A stretch of 64,000 nucleotides of DNA from Gonatopus flavifemur (Eukaryota; Arthropoda; Insecta; Hymenoptera; Dryinidae), in contig JAFFJZ010000016.1 in the NCBI GenBank assembly GCA_018340375.1, forward strand, positions 3,603,372-3,667,371. The letters run 5' to 3'. Position numbers and translations under genes: made by a program. The notes under the pieces were generated by a model. It was not told where the DNA came from and searched no databases. It worked only from the letters and a program-made list of their open reading frames with translations. Shown one piece after another: positions 1 to 10,698 of the stretch; position 1 is the first letter of the stretch; the number at the start of each line of letters is the position of its first letter.

Positions 1-772
1 GTAAATATACAAAACATGACTACATCATGGAGAGACGGTCTTGCATTTTGCGCTATGGTTCATCACTTTCGACCTGATCTTTTGTAAGTTTTTTCTTCAT
101 ACATGCATAATTAATTTCTAAGTCATATTAAGCCTGTACAGGAACACACTACGTATAACGTAGTTAAAGTTTGAATCGTTTCTGGAAACGGATTTGTAAT
201 CGAATGCAAAATTACTGAAGGGTGAATCTTTACTTTTTTTTTTCATAAAATTTTTAATTACTCTGTAGTATTTAACAGAAATAATTCGGGGAAATACTCA
301 TCGATTTCAAATAAGATGTTCTCATATTTACTTCGAATTCCTTTCGATAAAGGATTCAAACTCGCGCATTGTCTACTCTATTCACTAAAGTAAATATTAA
401 GAGATGAATGATTTTCGTTATAGCGATTTCAATAACTTGGATAAAGAAGATGTGTACGGAAATAATGAGTTAGCATTCAGAATGGCTGAGCAACATCTTG
501 GCATACCTGCTCTTTTGGACGCGGAAGATATGGCATCGTGCACGGTGCCGGATCGATTATCGATTCTAACGTACCTTTCACAGTTCTATCAAACTTTTGG
601 AGGTGAGTGAGTCAGCGTAAAACTCATAGTTCAAAGCTGGTTTCAATTGCTACATTTTATTCTTTTTGTTCTTTGAACAGGTTCATCCCCGAGTCGTTTG
701 GCTCTGAATAGAACGACAAGTGAAAACTCCGCTGATAGAATTGCCCCGGTATCGGACTCTCCCAAACCGAAG
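1..772 (+). CDS. MICAL-like: MICAL-like protein, CH-domain exons (partial, 3 exons)
   Basis: Three exons read as one frame. The first runs from before the window to 83 (donor GTAAGT at 84), the second is 424-602 (acceptor TTATAG, donor GTGAGT), the third is 681-772 (acceptor GAACAG, donor GTACTA). The splice phases agree (TT|C gives Phe; G|GT gives Gly). The product carries the second half of a type-2 calponin-homology domain: [58 protein letters not shown], followed by a Ser/Pro-rich linker. The wording [11 protein letters not shown] plus [13 protein letters not shown] is typical of MICAL-like scaffold proteins, which link Rab GTPases, actin and endocytic recycling; EHBP1 is the nearest alternative and fits less well. 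The start codon lies upstream, and LIM and coiled-coil exons are not seen in this window. The frame just before 424 is open back to an ATG at 404, but using it would break the CH alignment. Confidence 0.85.
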
Positions 773-1934
773 GTACTAATTCTAACTACTCCTTCAACTG
801 AATATGATCAAACGGTCAAAGTTAAAATCTGTTTTTTCTTCTAATTTTCTTCAGCAGGTTTATACTTTTAGTATTTTTTCGAGTACCGTTGTATGCGTCT
901 ATTTTTCAAGGTACTATCTTTTTTTTAACGATACATCAGTCAAACGCTTTGTTTCCGTCATTTTCTTTTGCAAGCTTTTCTCCTTTTTTTTATCTCAAGC
1001 ATATCACGTATCGACATATATCATCTTTGCGAATTATTAATCCAAGCCATGTCTGGTAAAAAAAGTTTTTCTTCCTTTGTATTCTGTTACGTATATGTAT
1101 GTGTCGGTATCTCGCCGAATGAACGAACCGTTCGTATCAACGTTACCGATATGTTATGCGATCGTCATTCGTATCGTTCAAATCTATGCATTAGAAACTT
1201 ATTATTTCCTCTCACCATTGCTTTTTGTTCTCCAGGAGGAAAGCTTGGACTTAATGGGGCAATATAAACCTGAAATATTCTGCTAGAAGGTAATTTGCTT
1301 CGTCGTTTATTGTTTTGCTTCTTGTTCCTTTGTTCTGTATTTTTCTTTTTATAGTAGTCGTAATGCATGTCTTTCTATATATTCTTCTATTATGCTCGAA
1401 CACTACTTCATACTTCTACGTAAATCATTACAATGATGAAATACAATAACAACTTTGGTGTTGGTTCTTCTAATTACGTATGTATAACTATTTTTCTATA
1501 TATATTCATCATACATTTAAATTGATACTCATTTGTTTCTATTGGCATGTTAATCAATACACTTTTTGGAATAGAAAAGTTAATGCACGTTACAATAGTT
1601 ATTTGATTTTTATTATTGATTTGTATTTTCAACAAAGAGAATTGTTTGAATCTTCGATATATTCTATTACTTAAAAATAAATAAATCCCTGTTATAAGTA
1701 ACTGGACGATTGAAATATGAGGATCAACTGAAGAAAGCTTTCGACCGATGAAAGTACACGTGTATTCAATACGATATTGAACTAGATTAACAGGAGGCAC
1801 TTGAACAGTATCCCATTATATCTTTTGAACCTATGAATTATTTATTACACAATTTCTGGAAGGCATCTTTTTTCAGTTGATTCTTTATTCAACTCAAGTT
1901 GTTACGCAATCAGTTTATCACTTCTTGAGAAATA
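773..1934. other. intron or downstream flank, no gene recognised
   Basis: AT-rich sequence after the third CH exon. Small open frames occur on both strands but none has codon structure or a motif I recognise. Apart from the candidate exon at 1236-1286 I see nothing coding here. Confidence 0.5.
1236..1286 (+). CDS. possible alternative terminal exon of the MICAL-like gene
   Basis: A pyrimidine-rich tract ending in TTCTCCAG precedes a 16-codon frame in the phase left by the exon ending at 772, and it stops at TAG 1284-1286. The peptide (EESLDLMGQYKPEIFC) has no recognisable domain. It could be a short-isoform 3' exon or chance. All three frames contain stops before the GTAATT at about 1290, so it cannot be an internal coding exon. 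Confidence 0.2.
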   Translation, partial: EESLDLMGQYKPEIFC

Positions 1935-3326
1935 TTAGGTGTATCACTTAATTTTTGACTTATTTTCACAAAGTGTTTTATATTATAAAATACATAAACA
2001 CCAGATCAATCCTCGAAATATTGTCCATTGTTTTCGATGACCTCCCACCGTCGATCGGCCAACATACAACTACCATCGAAAAGAAAACTTGCAGGCTTTG
2101 GGGCGCTAAAAGTCATCGACGAATTTTCGTACGTTGTCCAGAGTTTGGAAGCGGCTATCCTTCAAGGCATGCTGCATGGATCAGAAGAGATGATAATCAG
2201 ATGGAGATCAGTCCGGTGAATGGGAAAACTTCCCAGCCCAAGTTTAAAATGGTTTGCTCAACCGCATGAGCAGCATGAGGTCGAGCGTTTTCATGAAGCA
2301 ACATAAATTTTCGGCTTCCTTGCCCAGTAAATGGCCGCTTCTCCTTAGGACTGTCGTGCAATTTGTTCAATTGTTGGCTGTAACGTTCTGCGGTAACTGT
2401 TTGACCTGTTTCTAACGGTTCGTAATACAATACACCCTTCATATCCCACCAGATGCAGAGGAGAACCTTCTTCAAGTGGATTCTTTGTTGGGAAGTGGAT
2501 GTTGACGGTTTTCCGGGATCCACCCATGACTTTCTGCGTTTGGAATTAGCAAAAAGCATATATCTTCCATCTTCCGTCACAATTTTCCACAAAAAATTCT
2601 TCCTTTGGTACTTGGCGAGCAGCGAAAGGCATGTGTTCATTCGTTGACCAAGGTTCTGTTCGGTCAATTCATGTGGCATCCATCTTCCTGCCTTTTGTAA
2701 TTTTCCTATCGCATGTGATCGTTTGGAGATGGCTGCTTGAGTAACTACTAGTTGATCTACAACCTGTTTTTGGGTTTGCGTTGAGTCCTTGTCGATGAAT
2801 TTTCGCAATTCAGCGTCTTCAAATTTCGGAGGCTGTCCAGGACGTTCCCGATCACCGAGATCGAAATCACTATTCGTGAATCGTTTGTATCGATATTTAT
2901 GCGTACTATAAAACATAACATTATCACCAAGAATGGAACAAATCGAATTGCATGCTTCAATGGCTTGTTTTCCTTGTTGGAACTCGTAGAGGCCTTAGGA
3001 AAGTTTTCCTCGTTCATGCTAAATTTCCTTATTGTTGTCCCTATTTTTTCCTCAAAACATGGAAGAGAACATGGAAAATCGGCAAGTTTATGGGAATGAA
3101 TGGGGAAAACTTGGGGGAATGCAGTGCCGAATATGCTGCTTATCGGTTACCATCGTATATACTACTGTTTTGTGAGGTTATGTAGCTCTTGCAGGTATGA
3201 TATATAGTGTATCAGAAACTTTGAGATTAACTCTTTGAAACCGCAAATGAGGGCGGGAATCTTTCAATTTCAAATAGGAATTTCTACTCGATGAAAAAGA
3301 AGTCAAAAATCAAGTTATACACCTAA
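1935..3326 (-). mobile_element. mariner, TTAGGTGTA-end family, degraded
   Basis: Terminal inverted repeats begin TTAGGTGTATMAYTTRATTT at 1935 and end in the reverse complement at 3326, flanked by TA on both sides (1933-1934 and 3327-3328). Length is 1392 bp, normal for mariner plus a few indels. The element carries a minus-strand transposase relic. Its end sequence is shared with the mariners at 25177-27957 and 52124-53410, so these three form one family. Confidence 0.85.
2006..3020 (-). pseudogene. mariner transposase relic
   Basis: The main open stretch (2916 down to 2197) has the mariner helix-turn-helix region ([20 protein letters not shown]), the WMPHEL linker motif (normally WVPHEL), [25 protein letters not shown] and [14 protein letters not shown]. 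The second catalytic Asp of the usual HDNARPH motif is Glu here. After WEVFPFTGL the frame shifts, and the C-terminal part continues in another frame to a TGA at 2006-2008 with a readable GQYFE-like end and one internal stop. The N-terminal start is frameshifted near 2916. DDE cut-and-paste transposase in origin, certainly inactive now. Confidence 0.85.
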
Positions 3327-3796
3327 TACAAACTCTACATTTGATGTAACTAGAAAAGAATTGAAGACGAAAAGAATAAAATTTACCACATTCACTTAGA
3401 TCTACTATTCCAGAAAAATTGAACTAGAATTCAAGATTTCAGATTCATCAAGTTCCCTCCTTCCACAGTTCTGAACAAAAATACTGGATCAATCATAAAG
3501 AAGATTCTTATTGCAATTATTACCAACATCATTAATCTGCATTTTCATGAGAACTGAGGACAAAGATTTGAATCCGATCCGCGTAATATTTTAGGAAACT
3601 TGAAATATCCTTCAAAAACTGAAATCCATTATTTCCGTGACTGATGATGTGAAACCAGAGAAAAAATCATACATTTGAAAACGTTAAGAATAATTGCGTA
3701 CATAATTTTCCCTCCGAGTGTATTAGAAAGAATGATATTCCATAGTCTCAAAATGAATTCAAAAACAGTCACTAAATCGAAGTGCAATCAAATGTA
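3327..3796. other. no gene seen
   Basis: AT-rich sequence between a mariner and a MITE. No frame, repeat or RNA gene that I can support. Confidence 0.5.
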
Positions 3797-3997
3797 CACT
3801 GAGAGAAATTTATAGTCAAATTCACTATGGAATCATAGAAATAGAAGGACCTAATGACTTCTGATGAAATTTACTATGTCATAAGAATAGAAACCTGACC
3901 ATATTTACAATGTTTTACAGTGAATTTCATCAAAAGTGAGTATATTGCCCCATTCCTATAATTCCATAGCAAATTTGACTATGAATTCCTCTCAGTG
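3797..3997. repeat. MITE with ACACTGAGAG ends
   Basis: A 201-bp sequence bounded by TA (3795-3796, 3998-3999). The first 38 bases (CACTGAGAGAAATTTATAG...) match the reverse complement of the last 38 with few changes. The body repeats short motifs of the CATAGTGAATTT type in both orientations. It has no coding capacity. It belongs to a set of MITEs in this window that share an ACACNG-purine-AAAA terminus. Confidence 0.8.
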
Positions 3998-3999
3998 TA

Positions 4000-5310
4000 T
4001 TACCGGATATTCAAATCACTGAGTTTTAATTCAAGTCGACCAAACCGATCAAACCATTGGTAAAGAACGATGAGGAGGAGCATGTGGGACCAACTTGATT
4101 CCAACCGGTGTAAAGTTGTGTCAAGCTGGTGCCAATTATAGACTATGATGGTTGATGCAACAACCGATGTGCGACCACCTTGGTTGCAACTGGTGCTAGT
4201 TACAGGCCATGTCGACTGACGCAACAACCAATATAGGATCAACTTAGTTCCAGCTAGACTGGCCTGATTCCACTTGTACCAACTTAAACTTGACTCATTT
4301 CAAGTGCACCAATATCAGAATGATTTTGAAAAATCAACATGATGCACGTTTTTTGTTATACCAGGATCAACTGAAGAACTCTAACAGAAAAATATCAACA
4401 AATATATGTGTTTTGTGAATGCCAACAGCCTGACAAACTGATGACCCAATCGTGACCCATACAGCACCGAGAGGTCTTTTGAACGTTCATAAAACATACT
4501 TGGTTACACAGAGAACGTGCAAATAACGTCTCAGGATGTTCTAAGAATGTCACATGTGTGTCCTTGGCACGTGCAAATGTCCCGATTAGTTCTATTCATG
4601 TGCACCATGCGACGTCTTTGAAACGTGTTCAATAAAGGTTTCTATAACGCTCTGCGAAGCTGCATACATGTTTCCAGAGGTTAGTTTTCATGACAGTCTG
4701 TTGAGAAAACATTATGAGAACGCCCTGTAGTAGATGAAAAGAATGTGTTGAGAATGTATTCAGCGGCATCCAAAATGCAGGTATTCTAAACATTTAGAAA
4801 ATCTACTCTTCAGAGACCAAAGCACGCAGAACCAAATGCATGTTTTCAAAACGTTCAGATAACTTTCTGTGCTAACTGGGGATATATGCCTGATTGCAAA
4901 ATTTAAAGGAACGACACCTTTCAAATTGATTATAAATCAAAGAAAAATCTCTCGAATGCCAGTGGAACGAAGCTCTGCGGCAATTTGATGAAAATGTCAA
5001 AACCCTGGATAAATGGTACAGAATTTCTGTTCTGCTGGAATTCCCAAGATTCATTCATCACTATCTGAGGCCGTACCAAGCATGGTCTGCCTCAGGTTGA
5101 TACTAGAACTGGGTAGCACCATGCAGGGTAATTCTGACCTCTAGGTAGACTCATATTAGGTAGTACCAGCCCAGACAGGACCAACCTGATCCCATATAGA
5201 TTGCTTCTAGCATGGTCCCACCTGAGATGGTTGGACCATGTAACCGAATTCCTAACCTAGGGCAAACCTAGCTGGACCCAGCTGGGTTTTTTTCAACAGG
5301 GTATGTACTT
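4000..5310. repeat. two zones of degenerate short-motif repeats
   Basis: Between 4020 and 4340 variants of CAACCGGTG, GGTTGCAACTGG and GACCACC recur in both orientations. Between 5060 and 5310 variants of ACCAAGCATGGTC, ACCTAGGTAGAC and CCAGCTGGGT recur, ending in CAACAGGGTA. Each zone is built from one short palindromic theme. The 4400-4870 part between them is rich in variants of AACGTTC and AGAACATTCT. These look like non-autonomous elements with simple internal repeats; I cannot fix their ends. Confidence 0.4.
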
Positions 5311-6529
5311 CTTAAGGATTTCTGTCAACGTATCCAAGATATCTAATGTAGCATCCGAAGCAAAATTCATTCACAAGCCTTTCTAAAAGAAGCATCATTA
5401 TTGAATAGCTTGGCTCATGTTGCATAAAACATCTTCCAAAAATGTTTTGGAACTGCATAACCTCTAAGGTTGTGTCGAGTCATAATGACTGACAAAAAGC
5501 ATTTTGTTAGAAATGTCGACGTATATATGTACGGGATATCGAGATATTAAATAACATTCCGTATACGTATAAAAAAGACAAACATAGTTTATTTTGAAGT
5601 AATACAAAAGTTGCCGTAACTGGCACGTCACGTTGAACGGTCAACAGAGAAGTCAGAAAAGCCACGAACGCCGCACAAGCGAGTTCAACATAATGCATAT
5701 AGATGTCGCGCTCAATGATGAACCAGTATATATATATCTAATGGTTCAACACATTTCACGTCACTCTAATTGCAGTTCTGAATATTAATTGTAGTTTTGG
5801 CTCATAACAATGGCTTTTCAACATCACCACCAGACATAAGCCCCGCGTTACTGTAGATGGAATCTCAAAATTTCCTATTGCATGATCATAGAACTATATT
5901 CCGTGAGTTCACACTTTACCTCCATGATTTGGATATAAATCCGAAGAATCAATTGAAACTAGGCAGGCATAATTTTGTACATCCGACAAAACTGTATAAG
6001 AAGTTTCGAGACGGTATACAAATTCATAACGATAAACATCACCATTTTATCTTCCTGCCATGTAAATTGAATATAACTGTGACAATATTGCCACATGATG
6101 TGAAATGATATATGCCAGGAATATGTTATGTAAAATATTCCGTTTTCCATGAGATTATGCGTTGTTCACATACTGAACATAATTTTTACACATTATGTGT
6201 TATACGGGACGAATGTGGGAATCATTATATCGTAGTAGTCTTTCACCACTCTCGTACTTGGACAATATTGATAAGGATTATGATGAATCATTATGGACAG
6301 ACAAATGACAAGCAGAAGAGATATTGATGAGAAATCACGCTGGATTTTGAAAGCACAGAATAAAATTATGATGATCACTTGAACAGTTCGCATAATGATG
6401 GATAAAAATAAAGAAAGAATAAGATCACCACAATCGAGTTCCGTAGGTTTTGCTGAATTATTGTTGGAGAAGAATGTTACGTCATACGTGAAGGCGCGCC
6501 CAGGGAGAAATAGGAAATTTCAATGAATA
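5311..6529. other. no gene recognised
   Basis: Small open frames on both strands overlap each other and show no domain or codon signal. There is a short (TA)n run near 5730. Nothing else supported. Confidence 0.5.
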
Positions 6530-8027
6530 CAGGGTGGACCATTTTAAGTGTGTAGTCAAATATCTCGGAAACTAGGGCAGATGAAAAAAAAGGTGTCGAA
6601 TGAAAACTTCAGGGTTCCAGAGGAGGGGAAGTATGGTGCTGACCTTGAAAAATTCCAGAGGTCGTTTTGAAGGTCATTTAGGGGTCAAGATGGTTTTTTC
6701 AAACCGCACCCTCCTTTTTCTACCATGTCATGTGAAAGCTGGTTTCAAACCTCTACAAAACACTGTCAAAGACCCCCTTCCGCCCATTAGGGTGCAAGTT
6801 TTGGACCATCGAAGTTATTGAACTACTCTCAGCGCTACCCAGGAACAACGACGTGGACGTGGTAGATCTCTGTTCCCTCCGGGGTGCTTGATTATTGTAA
6901 GTCCCCTTGCCTCTCACATGTGGGGTGCATGATGGTGTTACAACAATTGTTCGAAGTTGTTTCCCTCTATTTGGATACACAATCCCAGTCTCCGCCAAAA
7001 ATTTGGAAAAGTTTGCAGTAACATTAATCGAGGTATGTTCGCTCAAACAGTGCGGATACGATCGAGCATATGTTCCCTCGTTGTTGATTAGGCTTTGAAC
7101 ACTTCATCTTTTAAGAATCCCCACAAGAAAAAGTCGAGGTATGTCAAGTCGGGTGAACGTGGATCCCACGCAACTGGCCCACCTCGTCCGATCCACCTCC
7201 CCGGGAAAAGGTTGATCAAGCTAATCTCTCACAATCAATGCGTAGTGGGGTGGTGCTCCATCCAGTTGGACCCACATCATCTGCGTTTTTTGTAGATCCA
7301 GGTTCTCAAGCAAGCCTGGTGAATGATCCGTCAGAAATTCCAGAAATATGGGACCGTTCAAAGTGCCGTTGAAAAAATATGGACTGGCTCAATAGCCATT
7401 CACGATCCTGCACCACACATTTACGCTCCAGCGATGTTGGTTGTCGATTGTTCGGTACCAATGCGGATCAACATCCAAACAGTAATGAGAGTTGTGTCCA
7501 TTTGAATGTCCAGTGCTCTGAAAACACGCTTCGTCGGACAACATTACATAGTCGAAGAACTGAGGATCGTCAACTAGCCTTGTCTGCGCCCAGTCGCAGA
7601 ATCTAATCCGAAGTCTCATGTCGTTTGGAGTAAGAGCTTATAAGAGCTCCTAATCTTGGTCTCTCTATTGGAATCACCACGCCCATCCACGCAATCACGC
7701 TCTCAGTGGCCCCAGTCCGCGCTCGTAGTTATCAATAAGTTCGACGGCTCATAACTTGCACCCTAATGAGTGAAAGGGAGTCCATGACCAGTGTTTCGTG
7801 AATGGTTCGGAACCAGCTTTCACATGCAATGGTAAAAAAATGGGGGTCTGGTTTGGAAAAATCATCTTGACCCCTAAATGACCTTCAAAACGACCTCTGA
7901 AGAATTTTTCAAGGTCAGCACCATACTTCCCCCCCTGTAACCCCGAATTTTCCATTCGAAACCTTTTTTTTTTATCTTCCCTAGTTTCCGAGATATTTGA
8001 CTATATCACTTAAAATGATCCACTCTG
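6530..8027 (-). mobile_element. Tc1/mariner-like element with DD41D spacing, degraded
   Basis: A 1498-bp element flanked by TA (6528-6529 and 8028-8029). It has inverted repeats of about 295 bp (6530-6823 and 7734-8027) that start CAGGGTGGACCATTTTAAG and contain ATATCTCGGAAACTAGGG. The long repeats with an ACAGGGTG start match those of the element beginning at 62544. The interior holds a minus-strand transposase relic lacking most of its N-terminal DNA-binding part. Confidence 0.8.
6920..7700 (-). pseudogene. DD41D transposase relic (DDE_3 type)
   Basis: Readable blocks on the minus strand, in order: RIRFCDWAQTRLVDDPQFF, VMLSDEACFQSTGHSN (first Asp), HRWSVNVWCRIVNGY, then in other frames WVQLDGAPPH (second Asp), FPGRWIGRGGPV, RSPDLTYLDFFLWGFL (third Asp) and a C-terminal GNNFEQLL block. 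Counting from the Asp of LDGAPPH to the Asp of TYLDFF gives 41 intervening residues. Several frameshifts and stops make it inactive. The N-terminal helix-turn-helix region is essentially absent because the 3' inverted repeat starts right after the DDE part. Confidence 0.75.
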
Positions 8028-8149
8028 TATATGAGGATGATTCATGAACAAATGACGTAACATATGAATAGAAGTATATGTAATGATTATCTCTAAATTC
8101 TTTGGATGAAAAATTCACTGTTGAAGATTGAAAATACTGCAAGTCGAAC

Positions 8150-8360
8150 AAGAATGAAATTTCATTCCCAAACAGTGAATTTTCACTCCATAAGAGTGAA
8201 TTTTTATTCTTGGGAGTGAAATTTTAACAAACTTCGAAGAGTGGAATTCTACCTGTTTATAGGAGAGTATTTAAAGAGAGTAATTCACTCTTATGGAGTT
8301 CAAACTCACTCTAAAGAAGTGGAATTTCACTTTTGTTGGACTTCCAGTATTTCCACTCTT
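8150..8360. repeat. GGAGTGAATTT motif cluster with hairpin
   Basis: At least eight variants of GGAGTGAATTT or AAATTCACTCC occur in about 200 bp. The stretch CACTCCATAAGAGTGAA near 8190 pairs with TTCACTCTTATGGAGT near 8285. Non-coding; probably a MITE built on one motif. Borders are uncertain. Confidence 0.5.
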
Positions 8361-9090
8361 TAGGAGTGGATTGTCCCTCCAAGAAATTCAGAGATTTTGA
8401 GAATACCCAGGAAGTAACGAATCCAATAATCTGGATTTTCCTAAAATATATTCCAATACACAAAAAAAGATTGTGCAGCGAACAGTAATATAGTTTGTTC
8501 AACAGTAGAGTAACACTAGATATGTCCAACTAAATCTGGTTAGTGACTCAACTATATGCAATTGAATCAGCTCCAATTTTTGTTAATTCGACGGTATATT
8601 CGTTGACTTTGTTATGGTATTAATTTGTTCCAAAGAAAACCCTCAACCACAGGATATGGTTGATGTTCGACGAAATGTGTCTGCAGTGTATATTGGCTCA
8701 TTTCCTACCTTTGAGGCTCACATCGAAAAAAAATGTAAAACTTCTTCTTATTGAACACCCGTTCGAGATTTTGTTTGTAGTCTGATAATTTTTCGTTTTA
8801 ATGAATTACTCCAAAGTCACTGAAAACAACGATTTGAGAAAACATGGTGGTATACATGAAGTAACGTGTGCATCCATAGGCGGTGGTAATACGAGTGAAT
8901 ACATTCCTGCCGCAGTGCTGCCAGATTCGGAACTAAAAAAAGTAACTTACTTTCCCTCACTCGCCCAACTTGATTCGCATGGTAGGGGAAAGGAGAAAGA
9001 TAGTTGAGAGTCATATGTTGAAGAAAAATAAAGCCACCCTTTCAGTTAAGAAAGAAATATCGAATTGTGTATGTTCAGAAGAGAAGGAAT
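8361..9090. other. no gene recognised
   Basis: An open frame at 8801-9007 encodes 68 residues without any motif, and its antisense is open too. I see no real gene or repeat here. Confidence 0.4.
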
Positions 9091-9094
9091 CATT

Positions 9095-9300
9095 CATGTA
9101 CCTGGTCAGATACCCAGATCAGGTACACATGTGTACCTGACGAGACTAAATCATGAAATATTTAAGAAGCATTCATTTCAATATGTATATACCCCGAGAG
9201 AACAAAAACGCTCAACGAACGTTCATCCAACTCCACATGAAGCTACGAACATTTGAAGGTTTATTGAACGTCCGTTGAATGCAAATTTATGTAACATCAA
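9095..9300. repeat. palindromic motif cluster
   Basis: A perfect 20-bp palindrome, CAGGTACACATGTGTACCTG, lies at 9120-9139, within further GTACCTG variants. From 9192 the sequence CCCCGAGAGAACAAAAACG starts a stretch of AACGTTC variants that resembles one end of the MITE at 30585-30709. No coding content. Confidence 0.4.
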
Positions 9301-9650
9301 CCTAAAATTGATGTATTTAGCTTATGTTCCCTTGGAGCAGTTCAATAATTAAGCCAAATCCAGTCGTGAGTTGATTTGTACAACTATATGGTGCTATCAT
9401 TGTATAGAACTGCCTTGCTAGACAGCCAAAATTGAAGGTTTTGAATTCATAAAGACTTCTCAGATGCCTTTTGGATGGTCTCCATTATGCGAGTAGGAAT
9501 TAATTCAATCAATTTACAGTGAATGCATGTTGATAAGTGTAATGCTCGGGAATTATTCATGAAATCGTGAGATAATTTCTTCCTGAACATCATGTTCGAC
9601 AAATGTACATATTGATCCCAAAGTATTCATCATCAATACATATTGATTAG

Positions 9651-10446
9651 TAGACATCGGATTATATGCACTATCAAAATGCCAAAATATGCATGTAAAT
9701 ATGCACGAAAAAAGAACAAAATATGCACCAAATATGCACTAATGAAAAAGTTACAATTTGATTTGAAATTAACATTTTATTGCTCGAATATTGAATCTAA
9801 GCTTTATAAATCAAATTAATCTCCGCAAATTGCACAATATACTTTAGAAAATGAATCAATCCCAAATTATGAATTATAATTCATATAAAAATATACTACT
9901 ATATATATCTTTCCAAATTTTTTATTCGAAATTTGTGACGCTTGTCGTTAAGTATCAATTTATAAGCCGAAAAAAAGCGTTCTACATCTACCGATGTCAT
10001 CAGATAGAATTAAAAATATGGTGCCATTTCCATAGAAATCATTTCAGGCAGAATTTGACTTGTCCCGTTAATATAAAAATTCACTCGTTCGAGCACTTTG
10101 AAACTTGGATTTTTTGACAACACAGTGTCTAATTTATTTCGGATTTCAATCGAGAATGATTCTTCTATTTTTTTCATTACGATAATTCAGTTGAAGATCC
10201 TGCTGTATTGAAACCTTAGGGTCTGACAGTAAAGTTTCCAGAATACAACTATGAAGAATCTCTTAGGAAAAGAATTTAAATAGTTCAAATCCATTATTTA
10301 TTTCTACAATTTCGGAAACCCTTGACATTTTACACTAAAATATGCACTATCAACGAAAAAATATCATTATATGCAAAATTGTATGAAAAAGTCATTATAT
10401 GCGTTTTGTATATGCACATATGCAAATGCACATAATCCGATGTCTA
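9651..10446 (-). mobile_element. hAT relic with perfect 8-bp target duplication
   Basis: The target duplication TTGATTAG is at 9643-9650 and again at 10447-10454, eight of eight identical. The terminal repeats are TAGACATCGGATTATATGCA at the left and its near-exact reverse complement at the right. Subterminal ATATGCA copies are frequent at both ends. The interior (796 bp in total) keeps a transposase C-terminal relic. Confidence 0.88.
9899..10110 (-). pseudogene. hAT transposase C-terminal dimerisation domain relic
   Basis: On the minus strand the frame reads INGTSQILPEMISMEMAP, one stop, then TSVDVERFFSAYKLILNDKR and KNLERYI followed by a TAG at 9899-9901. The V(D/E)RxFSxYK..L.D.R pattern is the conserved hAT C-terminal dimerisation block. 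The catalytic core is missing, so this is a non-autonomous remnant. Confidence 0.75.
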
Positions 10447-10698
10447 TTGATTAGCATAACGGGAGCTTTTTGCGGGGACTCTTGTACCGTATGGGTTTAT
10501 ATGCTGAATATAAAAAATTGATTTCAATAAAACTCGTGTAATTGTAACAATTTCAATTTTTGCATCCACAAAAGCAGCTGAAAAGCTACACTGTTGAAAA
10601 TAGTACACAGTCTTGTATCTTAAAACGGGGTGGATAGGCCCATTTTGGGGTGAATAGGATCACCCATGAAAGATTTGAAATGAAGTCATAACTAATTA

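Noticed and set aside
404..423. ATG at 404 as start of a separate small protein
   Set aside because: The CH-domain alignment places the splice acceptor at 422-423, and the upstream residues do not fit the family.
8801..9007. 68-codon frame as a short gene
   Set aside because: No homology, antisense also open, no flanking support.
9851..10117. 88-codon plus-strand frame
   Set aside because: It is the antisense of the hAT C-terminal relic.
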